Positions 17,456 through 27,572 of a stretch of DNA of 64,000 nt are shown piece by piece. The translations under genes were made by a program, and so were the position numbers. Within the stretch, counting starts at the first letter, position 1. Each line of letters starts with the position of its first letter. Source of the stretch: a virus; IMG/VR virus record IMGVR_UViG_3300050343_000220, positions 1 through 64,000 of that record. One strand, given 5' to 3'. The notes beneath the pieces were generated by a model. That model saw only the letters and a program-made list of their open reading frames with translations, was not told where the DNA came from and did not search any database.

Positions 17456-20400
17456 TTCCAGGATCTGCTAATCCATTACTTCTAGGTCAAACTGGCACTG
17501 GTGGCTACGAGATCGAACGTAGTCTTAGGTTTAACTCAGGTGATTCTGCGTATTTAAATAGAACCCCAAGTTCTGTAGGTAATCGTAAGACTTTTACGTT
17601 GAGCGCATGGGTGAAAGCACCTGCCATAGCTAACACTCAACAAATAATTCTTAGCTCAAGCTCAGGGTCAACTCCTTACACATCGATCGACTTTAGGGAT
17701 AATAACCTCAGGGTTATCGAGTGGGATGGATCTAATATTACATATCAGCTTAAAACAAATGCCGTTCTACGTGATGTATCAGCCTGGTATCACGTTGTAT
17801 TTGCAGTAGATACTACACAATCCACTACTGCAGATAGAGTAAAAATTTATGTAAATGGCGTTCAAGAAACAAGTTTTGCAACTACTAACTACCCATCACA
17901 AAACCACGATACACACATCAATAACAGCACACTTCACTATATAGGAAGTAATGCTGCTACCTCGTATAACGGTTTTCTTAATTGTTACCTAGCCGACGTA
18001 CATTTCATTGATGGTCAAGCATTAGCACCAACAGATTTTGGTGAGACTGATGACAACGGTGTGTGGCAGCCGAAGAAGTTTGCTGGGACGTATGGGACAC
18101 CCGCATCCACTGTTCTTGTAGGATCACCCTCTTATCCCTCTAGTTTTACATCTAGTGGAAACAAAACAAGCGACCAAACTGGCTTGTCATTTGGTTCATG
18201 GTCAGGAACGTACACAGGTGCAGAAACAAAAATTTTTAAAAATAGCAATACAGCCGCGTTCTCATTGCAACTTAGTTTGGCTGGACCGACAACTGATCGT
18301 TTACTTTGGTATTCAGATAATGCAACTGACTGGACATATGTTGGCAATGTATCAAGCTTAAGTAATCCATACACTTTGTCTGGACATAAGTATTATGCTA
18401 CTTCAGAAGGAAGTGGAGGTGCAACTGTCACAGCATCAAGTCCAGCTACTGGAGTAAACTCTTTCTACCTGCCGTTTACAGACAACAGCAGCGCTGGAGC
18501 CCTTGGATACGATGCTGCGGTAACCGCTCCAACGCTAAATCCCAAAGGCGGGATGGACGTGGTGACCTACACAGGCACAGGTAGCACACAATCAATATCG
18601 TCGCTCGCTTTCCAACCAGATTTCATCTGGTTGAAGAATCGCGATGATGCTAATGGCTGGCATCAGTTTCGTGACGTTGTAAGAGGCGGCGACAAGAATT
18701 TGGCAAGTAATTCTACTATTGCCGAAACAGATGCAAGCAGCAAAAACGTAATTTTCAATTCAAATGGATTTACATTAACTGGAACGACAGGATCAGCAGA
18801 TGACAATCAGTCTGGCGATGACTATGTAGCCTGGTGTTGGAAGGCTGGTGGCGCTGCAGTATCAAACACTGACGGAAGTTTGAATAGTCAAGTAAGTGCA
18901 AACAATGACTATGGATTTAGTATTGTTAGCTATACTGGTGGCCGTTCAAGTGCTGGCAATAACACCGTAGGCCACGGCCTTTCAAGTGCTCCAAAGCTTG
19001 TCATAACTAAATCTAGAGCCTCTAATTCTGATTGGGTAATTCAAAGTCCCCTCCTTTCTGCCAATAAAGTTTTATTCTTTAAAGACTGGGCCGAATACGA
19101 TATTTCGTCAGGTGGTTCGCTATCAGACCCAACTAACAGTGTTTTTAGCACAAATTATTTTACAGGCTTAGATACTTCAGGCGATAACCTAATTGCATAT
19201 TGCTGGTCTGAAGTTGCCGGATTTAGCAAGTTTGGATTGTTTACTTCGGCAACAAATGGCACGACTGTAGATTGTGGGTTCAAGCCTAGATATATTTTAA
19301 TTAAATCAACAGGCACCGGGAGTTGGGCAATCCACGATGTAGCAAGAAATAACTTTGGCAGCTATTTATTGCCAGACACAAACGGGGCAGAAGGTAGTAA
19401 CAGTGATTTTACTGTTACTGACACAGGCTTTACGTTTGACAACAACTCAAACGGAACAACATTTATCTACGCAGCATATGCGGACCGGCCAGGAAACAAC
19501 TGGACGCCGAATAACTTAAGTGCTGGCATTGACCTCAACCCAACAGCCAAGCAAAACTTTGATGTTGTTACTTACACCGGCAATGGTGGCACACAGTCAG
19601 TTACAGGATTATCGTTCCAGCCAGATCTTATTTGGTGCAAAACAAGGAGTAATGCTGTTGATCACAAACTGGCCGATTCGGTTAGAGGCTTTACCAAAAT
19701 TCTTGAGTCCAACCAAACTCGTGCTGAAGTAACTGATACTAATGCCATTACGGCGGTTGGCTCCAGTGGGTTTACTCTTGGTTCTGGCGGGGATTACAAC
19801 AGCAATGGCAGGACATATGTAGCCTGGTGCTGGAAGGCCGGTGGAGCGCTGCGGTCGTCAAATACAGATGGAACGTTAACAAGTTCTGTAAGTGCAAATA
19901 CGACTTACGGGTTTTCAGTTGGAACTTATACAGGCAGCTATTCATCACAACCAACTTCGCTTGATACAGTTGGGCATGGCCTTGGGGCGGTGCCTGCGCT
20001 CATCATATCTAAGTCTAAAAGCGGCGCATCAAACTGGCATGTTTGGCATAGCTCCTTAGCCAACAATGAATACATTAGGCTTAACAGCGGTGATGCAAAA
20101 GCAACAGCCTCCTCTGGCGCGGGAGGATCAATAGCGACAGCACCTACCTCAACTGTTTTCCCTACTTATTACATTGGAGGAAGCAATAATGGTTCAAGTG
20201 ATAATCTTGTGTTCTACTGCTGGTCTGAAGTTGCCGGATTTTCCAAGTTTGGATCGTACACAGGTAATGGTTCTTCAACAGGCCCAGTAGTAACGACCGG
20301 CTTTAAGCCAAGATTGCTGATGGTGAAAGGCTCTTCTCATGCGAGTAATTGGAACATTGTTGATACGGCTAGAAGCCCATCAAATCCTCAATCAAATATC

Positions 20401-22659
20401 TTGCGCGCTAATTCTTCTGCTGCCGAGTTTTCTACTCCTACGGGTCAATATGGTCTCGCCTTTGACGCATTAGATGATGGTTTTCAGTTGAAAAGTGGCA
20501 GTTCCACGAACGATGTCAACCAGACTGGCGAGACTTACATCTACGCAGCATTTGCGGCGTCAATTCCTGGTGATCCAGATAACGACTCCCTAGTTGACAC
20601 CCCAAGCAACGCGGCAGATCCTACAGACACTGGAGCGGGCGGCGAAGTAACAGGCAACTATGCGACATTAAATCCTTTAGCAAAGGCTAGTGGTCTTGGC
20701 ACAAGTAACGGAAACTTAGATGCATCTGGAAGTGCTATTCACGGTTGCGTTGCATCTACAATTTTTGCACATTCTGGAAAATACTACTGCGAATATACGT
20801 TAACTGCTTATCAAAATGATACCGCTGTTGGAGTTGTTTCAACGGATGTAAACACCAGCGAAGACTGGGTAGGTGAGCAGAGTTATACCGTTGGGTATCT
20901 TGCTGATGGTCGTGTTTTTCAAAATGCATCAGCAACAACTTACGACTCGTACTCAGCGGGTGATGTTATTGGAGTCGCATTTGATGCAGATACTGGTAAG
21001 GTGTGGTTTGCTAAAAACAATAGTTGGCTTAACTCAGGTAATCCTTCTGCAGGTACCAATGAAGTTAAGACTATTACTGGAGGTAAACCTCTTGGTGTTG
21101 CCTTCCGTGGGGTAGGCGGAACCGGATCGTTTAACTTCGGTCAACGGCAATTCGCCTTTAGCGCCCCTACTAATTTCCAAACTTTAAATACTGCTTCGTT
21201 ACCGACCCCAACGATTGCGGATGGTAGTAAGTATTTTGATACGAAATTATTTACTGGCACGGGCTCAACACAAGCCTTAACTATGGCTAATTCTGCGCTG
21301 TCACCAGATTTTGTGTGGATAAAAAATAGAAACTCTACATACCAACATCTTTTGTTTGACGCAGTCAGGGGCGCTACAAAGTACCTTAAATCTGATGCGA
21401 CATCAGCAGAGCAAACAAATGGATCAACACTTGCATCTTTTGATTCAAATGGTTTTACCTTAGGAGGAGACAATGAAATAAATCGCAGCTCTTATACATA
21501 CGCGAGTTGGGCCTGGGACGCCGGAGATTCCAACACAACGATTGCTGCTAGTAGTTTAAATAGCTCGTCGTATAACCAGAGTGCCGTTTGGAGTGGGATG
21601 TTCTCACCTGCCGTTTCTACAAGTGGTCAAGAAACTCGTGCCTTTGATGGCACCATCGGTGCCCAAGGTGGCTATTTGAATGGTGGTGGCAGTTGGGTTC
21701 CTACTGGCGGACTTACTTATTACTCAACAGTTGAAGTTTACGACGCTGTAGACCAAAAATACGCAATTAACGGTGGCACGCAATCAGCGATTGCTCTTAA
21801 TCAATGGGTCACTATTGCATCAACTTCTAACTCTAGTGGTGCAACTCTTACTTCAATTGATTTTACTCGTATATCAAGTGCATCTACGACTCATACTCCT
21901 GCAGGTATCAGAATTGATGGCAAGCTTCTTGTGGACCAAGGAGTGTCAGTAACGAACCTCCCATCAATCGCATCAACAGTCAGAGCCAACCCAAGTGCTG
22001 GGTTCAGTATTGTTACTTATACCGGAAATGGCACAGGTGGAGCAACATTCGGCCATGGTTTAAATGCGGACCTAGGCATGTGTATCATTGCTTGTCGCAA
22101 TACAACAAATTATTGGGATACTTGGCACTCTGGATATTACGTTGCTGGAAGTAAAAATTATATAAGATTGCAGTCAACTGCAGCTGCAGGATACGCTTCC
22201 GATATGTTTGGAACGCCTACATCTTCGGTTGTGACTTTAGGGTCGTCCGGATCAATGAATGGGAGCGGCAACACTTACGTCGCCTACTGCTTCGCACCTG
22301 TCGAAGGGTATAGCGCAATGGGTAGCTACGAAGGTTTAGGTACGGCTGGAGGAGCATTTGTATTCCTAGGTTTCCGACCTGCGCTATTAATTGTAAAAGA
22401 TGTTGATGGTACTTGGGACTGGTATATGTATGATGCTGTTAGAAACACTTATAATGTTGTCAATAATGTTTTAAGACCAAGTGGTAGCAACGCAGAAGAA
22501 TCACATGGAACAAATAACACGTTTGATTTTCTTTCGAATGGCTTTAAAGTAAGAGGTTCTACTTCTCAATCTGAACCTACTAACTACTCGGGTCACACGT
22601 ATATTTATTATGCCGTAGCAGAAAACCCGTTCCAGGCTAATGGCGGTCTTGCTCGTTAA
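17452..22659 (+). CDS. Giant tail fibre / receptor-binding protein with LamG and SPRY domains
   Basis: A 1,735-residue adhesin. Residues about 25-200 form a LamG/concanavalin-type lectin domain (RTPSSVGNRKTFTLSAWVK, later YHVVFAVDTT and KIYVNGVQE). Residues about 1085-1245 form a SPRY-like domain (GKYYCEYTLTAYQND, then IGVAFDADTGKVWFAKNNSW). The rest is three rounds of about three related 100-residue units recognised by phrases such as VVTYTGNG, GFSIVSYTG with VGHGL, and YCWSEVAGFSKFG. Each unit may be a separate carbohydrate-binding or fibre module. It starts in the stop of the upstream gene (ATGA). Confidence 0.85.
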   Translation: MIPGSANPLLLGQTGTGGYEIERSLRFNSGDSAYLNRTPSSVGNRKTFTLSAWVKAPAIANTQQIILSSSSGSTPYTSIDFRDNNLRVIEWDGSNITYQLKTNAVLRDVSAWYHVVFAVDTTQSTTADRVKIYVNGVQETSFATTNYPSQNHDTHINNSTLHYIGSNAATSYNGFLNCYLADVHFIDGQALAPTDFGETDDNGVWQPKKFAGTYGTPASTVLVGSPSYPSSFTSSGNKTSDQTGLSFGSWSGTYTGAETKIFKNSNTAAFSLQLSLAGPTTDRLLWYSDNATDWTYVGNVSSLSNPYTLSGHKYYATSEGSGGATVTASSPATGVNSFYLPFTDNSSAGALGYDAAVTAPTLNPKGGMDVVTYTGTGSTQSISSLAFQPDFIWLKNRDDANGWHQFRDVVRGGDKNLASNSTIAETDASSKNVIFNSNGFTLTGTTGSADDNQSGDDYVAWCWKAGGAAVSNTDGSLNSQVSANNDYGFSIVSYTGGRSSAGNNTVGHGLSSAPKLVITKSRASNSDWVIQSPLLSANKVLFFKDWAEYDISSGGSLSDPTNSVFSTNYFTGLDTSGDNLIAYCWSEVAGFSKFGLFTSATNGTTVDCGFKPRYILIKSTGTGSWAIHDVARNNFGSYLLPDTNGAEGSNSDFTVTDTGFTFDNNSNGTTFIYAAYADRPGNNWTPNNLSAGIDLNPTAKQNFDVVTYTGNGGTQSVTGLSFQPDLIWCKTRSNAVDHKLADSVRGFTKILESNQTRAEVTDTNAITAVGSSGFTLGSGGDYNSNGRTYVAWCWKAGGALRSSNTDGTLTSSVSANTTYGFSVGTYTGSYSSQPTSLDTVGHGLGAVPALIISKSKSGASNWHVWHSSLANNEYIRLNSGDAKATASSGAGGSIATAPTSTVFPTYYIGGSNNGSSDNLVFYCWSEVAGFSKFGSYTGNGSSTGPVVTTGFKPRLLMVKGSSHASNWNIVDTARSPSNPQSNILRANSSAAEFSTPTGQYGLAFDALDDGFQLKSGSSTNDVNQTGETYIYAAFAASIPGDPDNDSLVDTPSNAADPTDTGAGGEVTGNYATLNPLAKASGLGTSNGNLDASGSAIHGCVASTIFAHSGKYYCEYTLTAYQNDTAVGVVSTDVNTSEDWVGEQSYTVGYLADGRVFQNASATTYDSYSAGDVIGVAFDADTGKVWFAKNNSWLNSGNPSAGTNEVKTITGGKPLGVAFRGVGGTGSFNFGQRQFAFSAPTNFQTLNTASLPTPTIADGSKYFDTKLFTGTGSTQALTMANSALSPDFVWIKNRNSTYQHLLFDAVRGATKYLKSDATSAEQTNGSTLASFDSNGFTLGGDNEINRSSYTYASWAWDAGDSNTTIAASSLNSSSYNQSAVWSGMFSPAVSTSGQETRAFDGTIGAQGGYLNGGGSWVPTGGLTYYSTVEVYDAVDQKYAINGGTQSAIALNQWVTIASTSNSSGATLTSIDFTRISSASTTHTPAGIRIDGKLLVDQGVSVTNLPSIASTVRANPSAGFSIVTYTGNGTGGATFGHGLNADLGMCIIACRNTTNYWDTWHSGYYVAGSKNYIRLQSTAAAGYASDMFGTPTSSVVTLGSSGSMNGSGNTYVAYCFAPVEGYSAMGSYEGLGTAGGAFVFLGFRPALLIVKDVDGTWDWYMYDAVRNTYNVVNNVLRPSGSNAEESHGTNNTFDFLSNGFKVRGSTSQSEPTNYSGHTYIYYAVAENPFQANGGLAR

Positions 22660-22683
22660 TTATATACATAGACTAATATCTAC

Positions 22684-22697
22684 TACAATAGATTTAG
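22684..22697 (+). promoter_or_regulatory. Candidate TACAATAG promoter element
   Basis: TACAATAGATTTAG lies 24-38 bases before the ATG at 22722; one of the clearest copies of the repeated element. Confidence 0.45.
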
Positions 22698-22721
22698 AGA
22701 ATTGATGCCTAGTATTTAATT

Positions 22722-23441
22722 ATGGCTTACGGGAAAATTAAAGTTGATACCTTAGTTTATGACAACAGTGGAAGCGATGTAGAACTGTCGGTATCTGCTA
22801 TTACAGCAGGTGGAAGTCTAAGTAACTACGCACTTCTTGCAGGGGCTACATTTACTGGAGACGTCAACTTTGACGGAGAGCTTGTAGCTAAAGGTGATGC
22901 AACAAATGGCTCCGGCCAAATTACCTTGAATTGTGAAAATAACTCACACGGTGTAAAGATTAAAGGACCCCCACATAGTGCAGCTGCCACATATACTTTA
23001 ACCCTTCCGAATAACACAGGTACTAATAATCAGTTCCTCACTACCAACGGTAGTGGCGTACTCTCTTGGAGTAGCCCTGCTGGTGGTGTATCACTATCAG
23101 TTGCAAATACTTGGACTGCAGGACAACGTGCAGAAATTACAACACTTACAGATGGGGCAACCATCACGCCAGATCTAAATGATTCTAATAACTACGTTGT
23201 AGTTCTGGCAGGCAATCGAACAATTGCTAATCCAACGAACATTACAGCTGGACAATCAGGTTCAATCTTTGTAACACAAGATGGAACAGGAAGTCGTACA
23301 GCAAGTTGGGGCTCTTATTGGGATTGGGCAGGCGGTACAGCACCCACACTTTCAACCGGAGCCAGTCAGGTAGATCGTATCGATTACATCGTACGTAGCT
23401 CTACATCAATTCAAGCCGTCGCTACCCTTAATTACTCATGA
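22722..23441 (+). CDS. Tail fibre component, second copy
   Basis: A 239-residue fibre protein. The N-terminal half is distinct (LVYDNSGSDVELS...). Residues about 130-239 (TWTAGQRAEITTLTDGATIT onward) are paralogous to the end of the 16922 gene. It has its own candidate promoter, and its stop overlaps the start of the broken second giant-fibre copy (ATGA), repeating the arrangement at 16922-17455. Confidence 0.7.
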   Translation: MAYGKIKVDTLVYDNSGSDVELSVSAITAGGSLSNYALLAGATFTGDVNFDGELVAKGDATNGSGQITLNCENNSHGVKIKGPPHSAAATYTLTLPNNTGTNNQFLTTNGSGVLSWSSPAGGVSLSVANTWTAGQRAEITTLTDGATITPDLNDSNNYVVVLAGNRTIANPTNITAGQSGSIFVTQDGTGSRTASWGSYWDWAGGTAPTLSTGASQVDRIDYIVRSSTSIQAVATLNYS

Positions 23442-23644
23442 GTTTCGTAGGAAGCAATATACTCGCTGGTGCCTCTGGACAAGGAGGCGCAGGTGGCTAC
23501 GAGATCGAACGTAGTCTTAGGTTTAATGGGTCAGGTGATTCAAGATGGAGTTGCGTATCTCTTGTAATAAATGCATTAAATAGAACCCCAAGTTCTGCAG
23601 GTAATCGCAAGACGTGGACTTGGAGCAAAATGTTGGTTGGGTAA
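23438..23644 (+). CDS. N-terminal fragment of broken fibre copy
   Basis: 68 residues starting in the stop of the upstream gene (ATGA). It carries the leader GGYEIERSLRF shared with the intact fibre and stops shortly after GNRKTWTWS, where the LamG domain should continue. A short insertion interrupts the leader. Confidence 0.4.
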   Translation: MSFVGSNILAGASGQGGAGGYEIERSLRFNGSGDSRWSCVSLVINALNRTPSSAGNRKTWTWSKMLVG

Positions 23645-24743
23645 AGTAACTCACTTTATCTTAACAGCTAGTGCTGGTAGTCCACAGTGGTACACGGTAA
23701 CTGGAGTTAGTAATCTTACTTCAATTGGCATCGGTAATAATGGAACCAGATGGTCATCACTACATAAGATTGAGGTTGACGGAACTGTTCTTACAGACGC
23801 TACCGTTGGACGAAACTCCTTCCACCTCCCCTTCACTGACAACAGTTCAAACGCTGCGCTTGGTACGGACACAAGTGGCAACAGCAATACGTGGACTGTT
23901 AATAACTTAATTGCAACTGGTGGTGCATTAATTTCCAAAGTAAGTGGCGGCAATACAGCTACCAGTGATAGTGCAACAAGTCTTTTTAATGGAACTACAT
24001 CAGGTACTTATATACACCCCTCCGCTGGCAATGATGTAGTATTTACTAACTTTGCTATTTCTAATGCAAGAATTTATTCTTTTAATGGAAATTATCAAAG
24101 TAATTATGCAAACGGAAAAGTTTATACTAATTCGACAACTACGCCTGTTTTAACACTTTCTCATGACAACCAGTGGCAGTGGTATTCATTACCTGCAGAC
24201 GCTACATTACTCTATAAATTAGAAGGTGCAATTGGGGCTGGAAACCAAGCTTTTGGTACGCACGCTATTGAAAGTGGAGGGGTAATATTATCGGATAGTT
24301 CTGCATCTGGTACCGACTCCCTCCGTGACTCCCCATCGCAAATTGCAGACCAGACAGATTCTGGAGCGGGCAGTGAGGTTGTTGGTAACTATGCGACGTT
24401 GAATCCTCTTGCTAAGTCAAGTAATTTTGTCACGACTAATGGAAACCTAGCAATTGGAGCTTCTGGTGGAGTAGGAGCATGCCTCGCCACTATTGCTTAT
24501 CCAAAATCAGGCAAGTGGTATCACGAAATTGTATTTGATACCGTCCCTGGGTATAACCATGTTGGGATAGCACGAGAGGATACTGTACTAACCGGAAATC
24601 CTGGATATGACACAATTAGACAGTGGACTTATTGGCAAAATGGAAACAAGACCAATAACGTAGGTTACGAACTTCGGCCAACGTGCCTTCGCGTATACCG
24701 CACCAAGCGGATACAAGTCATTAAACACCGCAAACTTACCTGA
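23637..24743 (+). CDS. Fibre fragment with partial SPRY-like domain
   Basis: An open frame of 368 residues with no good start (TTG at 23637). It has fibre-like sequence (NSFHLPFTDNSSNAALGTDT) and a SPRY-like part (SGKWYHEIVFDTVPGYNHVG). The last 25 residues are out of frame: shifting near 24670 restores NFGQRAFAYTAPSGYKSLNT, as in the intact gene. Part of the pseudogene. Confidence 0.45.
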   Translation: MGKVTHFILTASAGSPQWYTVTGVSNLTSIGIGNNGTRWSSLHKIEVDGTVLTDATVGRNSFHLPFTDNSSNAALGTDTSGNSNTWTVNNLIATGGALISKVSGGNTATSDSATSLFNGTTSGTYIHPSAGNDVVFTNFAISNARIYSFNGNYQSNYANGKVYTNSTTTPVLTLSHDNQWQWYSLPADATLLYKLEGAIGAGNQAFGTHAIESGGVILSDSSASGTDSLRDSPSQIADQTDSGAGSEVVGNYATLNPLAKSSNFVTTNGNLAIGASGGVGACLATIAYPKSGKWYHEIVFDTVPGYNHVGIAREDTVLTGNPGYDTIRQWTYWQNGNKTNNVGYELRPTCLRVYRTKRIQVIKHRKLT

Positions 24744-25012
24744 GCCAACGATTGCGGATGGCAGTAAGTATTTTGATACGAAGTTATATACGGGCAACTC
24801 TAGTACAAATACAATCACAAGTTTGCAATTTAGCCCGGATCTTGTATGGCTAAAATCTCGCGGAAATGCAATAGTACCATCAACTTTTGACACCATCCGT
24901 GGCGCAACGAAAGCATTATTTAGCAACTTGGCAAATGGTACAAGTACCGAAACAACCGCCCTCACTGCATTTAATAGTGACGGATTTACTCTTGGCGCTG
25001 ATCTTGGCCTAA

Positions 25013-25627
25013 ATGCAAATGGAAATGGTCGCTCACGTAGCCTGGGCGTGGGACGCCGGATCTTCCAACACAACAATTGCTGCTGGTAGTTTAAATAGCT
25101 CGGTGTATAACCAGAGTCAAAACTGGACAAATTTAATTTCATTTAATGCTGGTGCCTGGAACGGTAATGGTACCAACCCTTTCGATGCTGATGCTACTAA
25201 CTACGACTACGGAAACACTACCCGTGCAAACGGTGGTTATGCCACATTAAACATTTCCTCACTAACAGGATCTAGAGTCATTTCAGTAACATCACAGCAA
25301 ACTGAAGTAACCATTACTCATGATGGAGGAACAACAACTTTTACCCCTCCACATACAAGTCAAATCACCCACACATTTGGTGCAGTCACTAACCCAACAA
25401 GCATTAAATTTGACGGGTTAAATGGTAATTCGCAATTTGTTTTAGTTGGCGTTTCTGTTGATGGTGCAAGGCTAATTAATTCAGGAATCTCACTATCCAA
25501 TGTCCCAAGCATCGCATCAACAGTCAGAGCCAACCCAAGTGCTGGGTTCAGTATTGTTAGTTATACAGGTGTTACAGGTAACCAAACGGTTGGCCACGGT
25601 CTTAATGTAAAACCAAAATTTATTTAA
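25013..25627 (+). CDS. Fibre fragment with C-terminal repeat units
   Basis: A 204-residue open frame. From about residue 9 it matches the intact fibre around 21500-22060 (AWAWDAGSSNTTIAAGSLNS) and contains a 49-base tract identical to it. It ends at a TAATAA at 25625, where the homologous gene continues. Part of the pseudogene. Confidence 0.45.
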   Translation: MQMEMVAHVAWAWDAGSSNTTIAAGSLNSSVYNQSQNWTNLISFNAGAWNGNGTNPFDADATNYDYGNTTRANGGYATLNISSLTGSRVISVTSQQTEVTITHDGGTTTFTPPHTSQITHTFGAVTNPTSIKFDGLNGNSQFVLVGVSVDGARLINSGISLSNVPSIASTVRANPSAGFSIVSYTGVTGNQTVGHGLNVKPKFI

Positions 25628-25705
25628 TAAAAAACAGAAGCAACTCAGCTGATTGGTTTGCAATGTTTGACACAGGTGCCACTCATTATCAGCATGGGTA
25701 CTTAA

Positions 25706-25936
25706 ATGGTACATCTACAGTTTCACAGTGCAACTGCACAGCCAGTTACAAGTTCAACAATTACTTATGGCAATAATAATTCCATGTTTGGCAATGGTGA
25801 TAATTACGTCGCCTACTGCTTCGCACCTGTCGAAGGGTATAGCGCAATGGGTTCGTACACCGGCAATGGATCGAGCGATGGTCCGTTTGTATTTACACCG
25901 GGTTTACCCAGCTGGTTAATATTTAAACGCGTATGA
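25706..25936 (+). CDS. Last fibre fragment of the broken copy
   Basis: A 76-residue open frame matching the last repeat of the intact fibre (DNYVAYCFAPVEGYSAMGSY) including a 49-base identical tract. It stops at 25936, while homology continues in other frames to 26173. Part of the pseudogene. Confidence 0.35.
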   Translation: MVHLQFHSATAQPVTSSTITYGNNNSMFGNGDNYVAYCFAPVEGYSAMGSYTGNGSSDGPFVFTPGLPSWLIFKRV

Positions 25937-26195
25937 GCGGACAGCTAGTGACTGGACTATTTATGATACTGCACGAGATACATAATGTTGCTGGAGACAA
26001 ACTAGAGCCAAATGGTAATGATGCTGAAGTGCAGAAGGTGCTGTAGTAGATTTTCTTTCTAATGGTTTTAAATTTAGAGACAGATGTCTTTACCAAAAAA
26101 TGGAGGAAATGATCAACTTACATATATATGCCATTCGCAGAACACCCCTTCAAAACTGCACGCGCACGCTAACTAATTAATTAATTTTAAAACGC

Positions 26196-26207
26196 TAAAA
26201 TAGTAAC
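26196..26207 (+). promoter_or_regulatory. Candidate TAnAATAG promoter element
   Basis: TAAAATAGTAAC, 15-27 bases before the ATG at 26223, matches the repeated element. Confidence 0.4.
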
Positions 26208-26222
26208 ATCAGAGAAATTGTC

Positions 26223-26795
26223 ATGCTTATCTTAGACGGACGTCCACTATCTTACGATCGTGCATTTACACATGCAGGTATTCAGTATCCAGCAAATTGG
26301 CTGAGGTTGTCTTCATATGAAGAGAAAACAGCCATTGGAATTACCGAAGTTCCTGATGCTCCTTGGTATGACCAACGCTTCTACTGGGGTCCAGAACTTC
26401 CGAAAGATCACGAAGGTCTAGTTACTCTTTGGATTGATAACACCAATCAAACTGCATATACATTGCTTGCTCCTAGCGATTGGTATGTCATTCGTAAGCA
26501 AGAAACTGAAGTAGCAGTTCCTCAAGATGTTCTTGATCGTCGTGGTGAGATTCGTACTTACTGTGACACCAAACGTGAAGCCATCAGTGCAACAACAACG
26601 ACTGATGAACTAGCTGCATATATTACATCCGCTGCTTATTCAGAGTGGGAGCCACCAGCACCTACACCTGAGCCAACACCAGAAGAAATCGTTGAAACTC
26701 CAGAAGGTGAAGACTCAATCATCTTTAGCGGTGGTGTCACTTCAGCCGGTATTCTTGATGGTTCGTCCGGTGACGACGTAATCAGTTTTGGTTAA
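26223..26795 (+). CDS. Hypothetical fibre-associated protein
   Basis: A 190-residue protein following the fibre block. Residues 1-140 are globular, rich in Tyr, Trp and charged residues. A Pro/Glu-rich linker (about 140-165) leads to a short Gly/Asp/Ser-rich C-terminus (GGVTSAGILDGSSGDDVIS) that resembles fibre tips. A tail-fibre chaperone or a fibre tip protein is possible; neither is proven. Its stop overlaps that of the convergent endolysin gene. Confidence 0.5.
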   Translation: MLILDGRPLSYDRAFTHAGIQYPANWLRLSSYEEKTAIGITEVPDAPWYDQRFYWGPELPKDHEGLVTLWIDNTNQTAYTLLAPSDWYVIRKQETEVAVPQDVLDRRGEIRTYCDTKREAISATTTTDELAAYITSAAYSEWEPPAPTPEPTPEEIVETPEGEDSIIFSGGVTSAGILDGSSGDDVISFG

Positions 26796-27541
26796 TTACC
26801 AGGATACGGTAGACCTAATACTTCAAAAGCTTTTTTAGAATACAGACGTCTGTCTTCATAGCCATTGGGCAAATACTTACCATTCACTCGTTGACCAACT
26901 TGATCAACGGGTGGTTTTATTTTGCAAAAATCATTCATATTATTTGCGTACCACCAGTATCCGCTTATTGACCACGGATATTTTTCGCTTGTATGTGTCT
27001 TTCCAACTTCCATAATTTTTTCGTCAAACGTTCCACTCTTTTGTAGATAATCTGAATACTGTTGATGCCAATATCTGCCGGTTACTTGAATCCAACCAGT
27101 GCCAGCGAACTTCACGCCATCGCCAGGATAAAGATTACCTAGATCAGTCCTGAACTCGTAATTTTCTCCTGATGCAATTTCTACTGGATACCTGAGCCCT
27201 GCTGATTCATGACCGCATTGACCTAAGAAATATGCAATGCTGCTGCGATCCATTTGATAAAGATCTACGCATCGAGCAAAGTCATCCATGAGTGAGTCGG
27301 GAAGACTTTCAGTACTACAGTTCATGATGAGCCCCATTTGCACCTTAGTGATGGGCCATTGCTTTGTTTCTAACTCTTGATCTTTCAGTTGATCACGGTA
27401 CTGAAGAATCCATTCGCAATTATTTTCTAGTGCATCTAATGGAATTAACTTATACAGCTTTTCAATAGCAAGTTGTTGATGTGATTCTCCCTCATAAAAT
27501 TTAAAGAAGTTCTTGAAACTCTCTACGGATATCTGTGCCAT
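26792..27541 (-). CDS. Endolysin, glycoside hydrolase family 19-like
   Basis: A 249-residue protein with the GH19 lysozyme/chitinase pattern. FLGQCGHES (residues 105-113) contains the likely catalytic Glu112. It is followed by a second acidic region (Glu121 and Glu129), the substrate-binding stretch FAGTGWIQVTGRYW (about 145-158) and a C-terminal NGYEDRRLY. It should cut peptidoglycan glycan chains at lysis. No signal peptide is visible, so a holin or similar would be needed. It is transcribed against the late operon and divergently from the 27601 gene. Confidence 0.85.
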   Translation of the reverse strand: MAQISVESFKNFFKFYEGESHQQLAIEKLYKLIPLDALENNCEWILQYRDQLKDQELETKQWPITKVQMGLIMNCSTESLPDSLMDDFARCVDLYQMDRSSIAYFLGQCGHESAGLRYPVEIASGENYEFRTDLGNLYPGDGVKFAGTGWIQVTGRYWHQQYSDYLQKSGTFDEKIMEVGKTHTSEKYPWSISGYWWYANNMNDFCKIKPPVDQVGQRVNGKYLPNGYEDRRLYSKKAFEVLGLPYPGN

Positions 27542-27572
27542 AATGTCTACATATCTCTTCAGGTATTCTATC

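Larger units (their letters stand above)
23438..26173 (+). pseudogene. Degenerate second copy of the giant tail fibre
   Basis: This stretch is a shortened copy of the 17452 gene broken by frameshifts and stops. The first 35 bases after its N-terminal leader are identical to the intact gene (23492-23526 and 17500-17534). Most of the LamG domain is missing. The SPRY-like part is present but leaves frame near 24670. Repeat units continue in a second frame to about 25025, a third to 25627, then at least two more, ending in a fibre-like C-terminus (PFAEHPFKTARAR) at 26173. Two further 49-base tracts are identical to the intact gene (25511-25559 with 21967-22015; 25804-25852 with 22275-22323). Either a decaying duplicate or a region with several indel errors. 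Confidence 0.75.

Noticed and set aside
23438-26173. Several independent small genes
   Set aside because: The fragments align in order with the intact 17452 fibre in changing frames, so they are parts of one broken copy.
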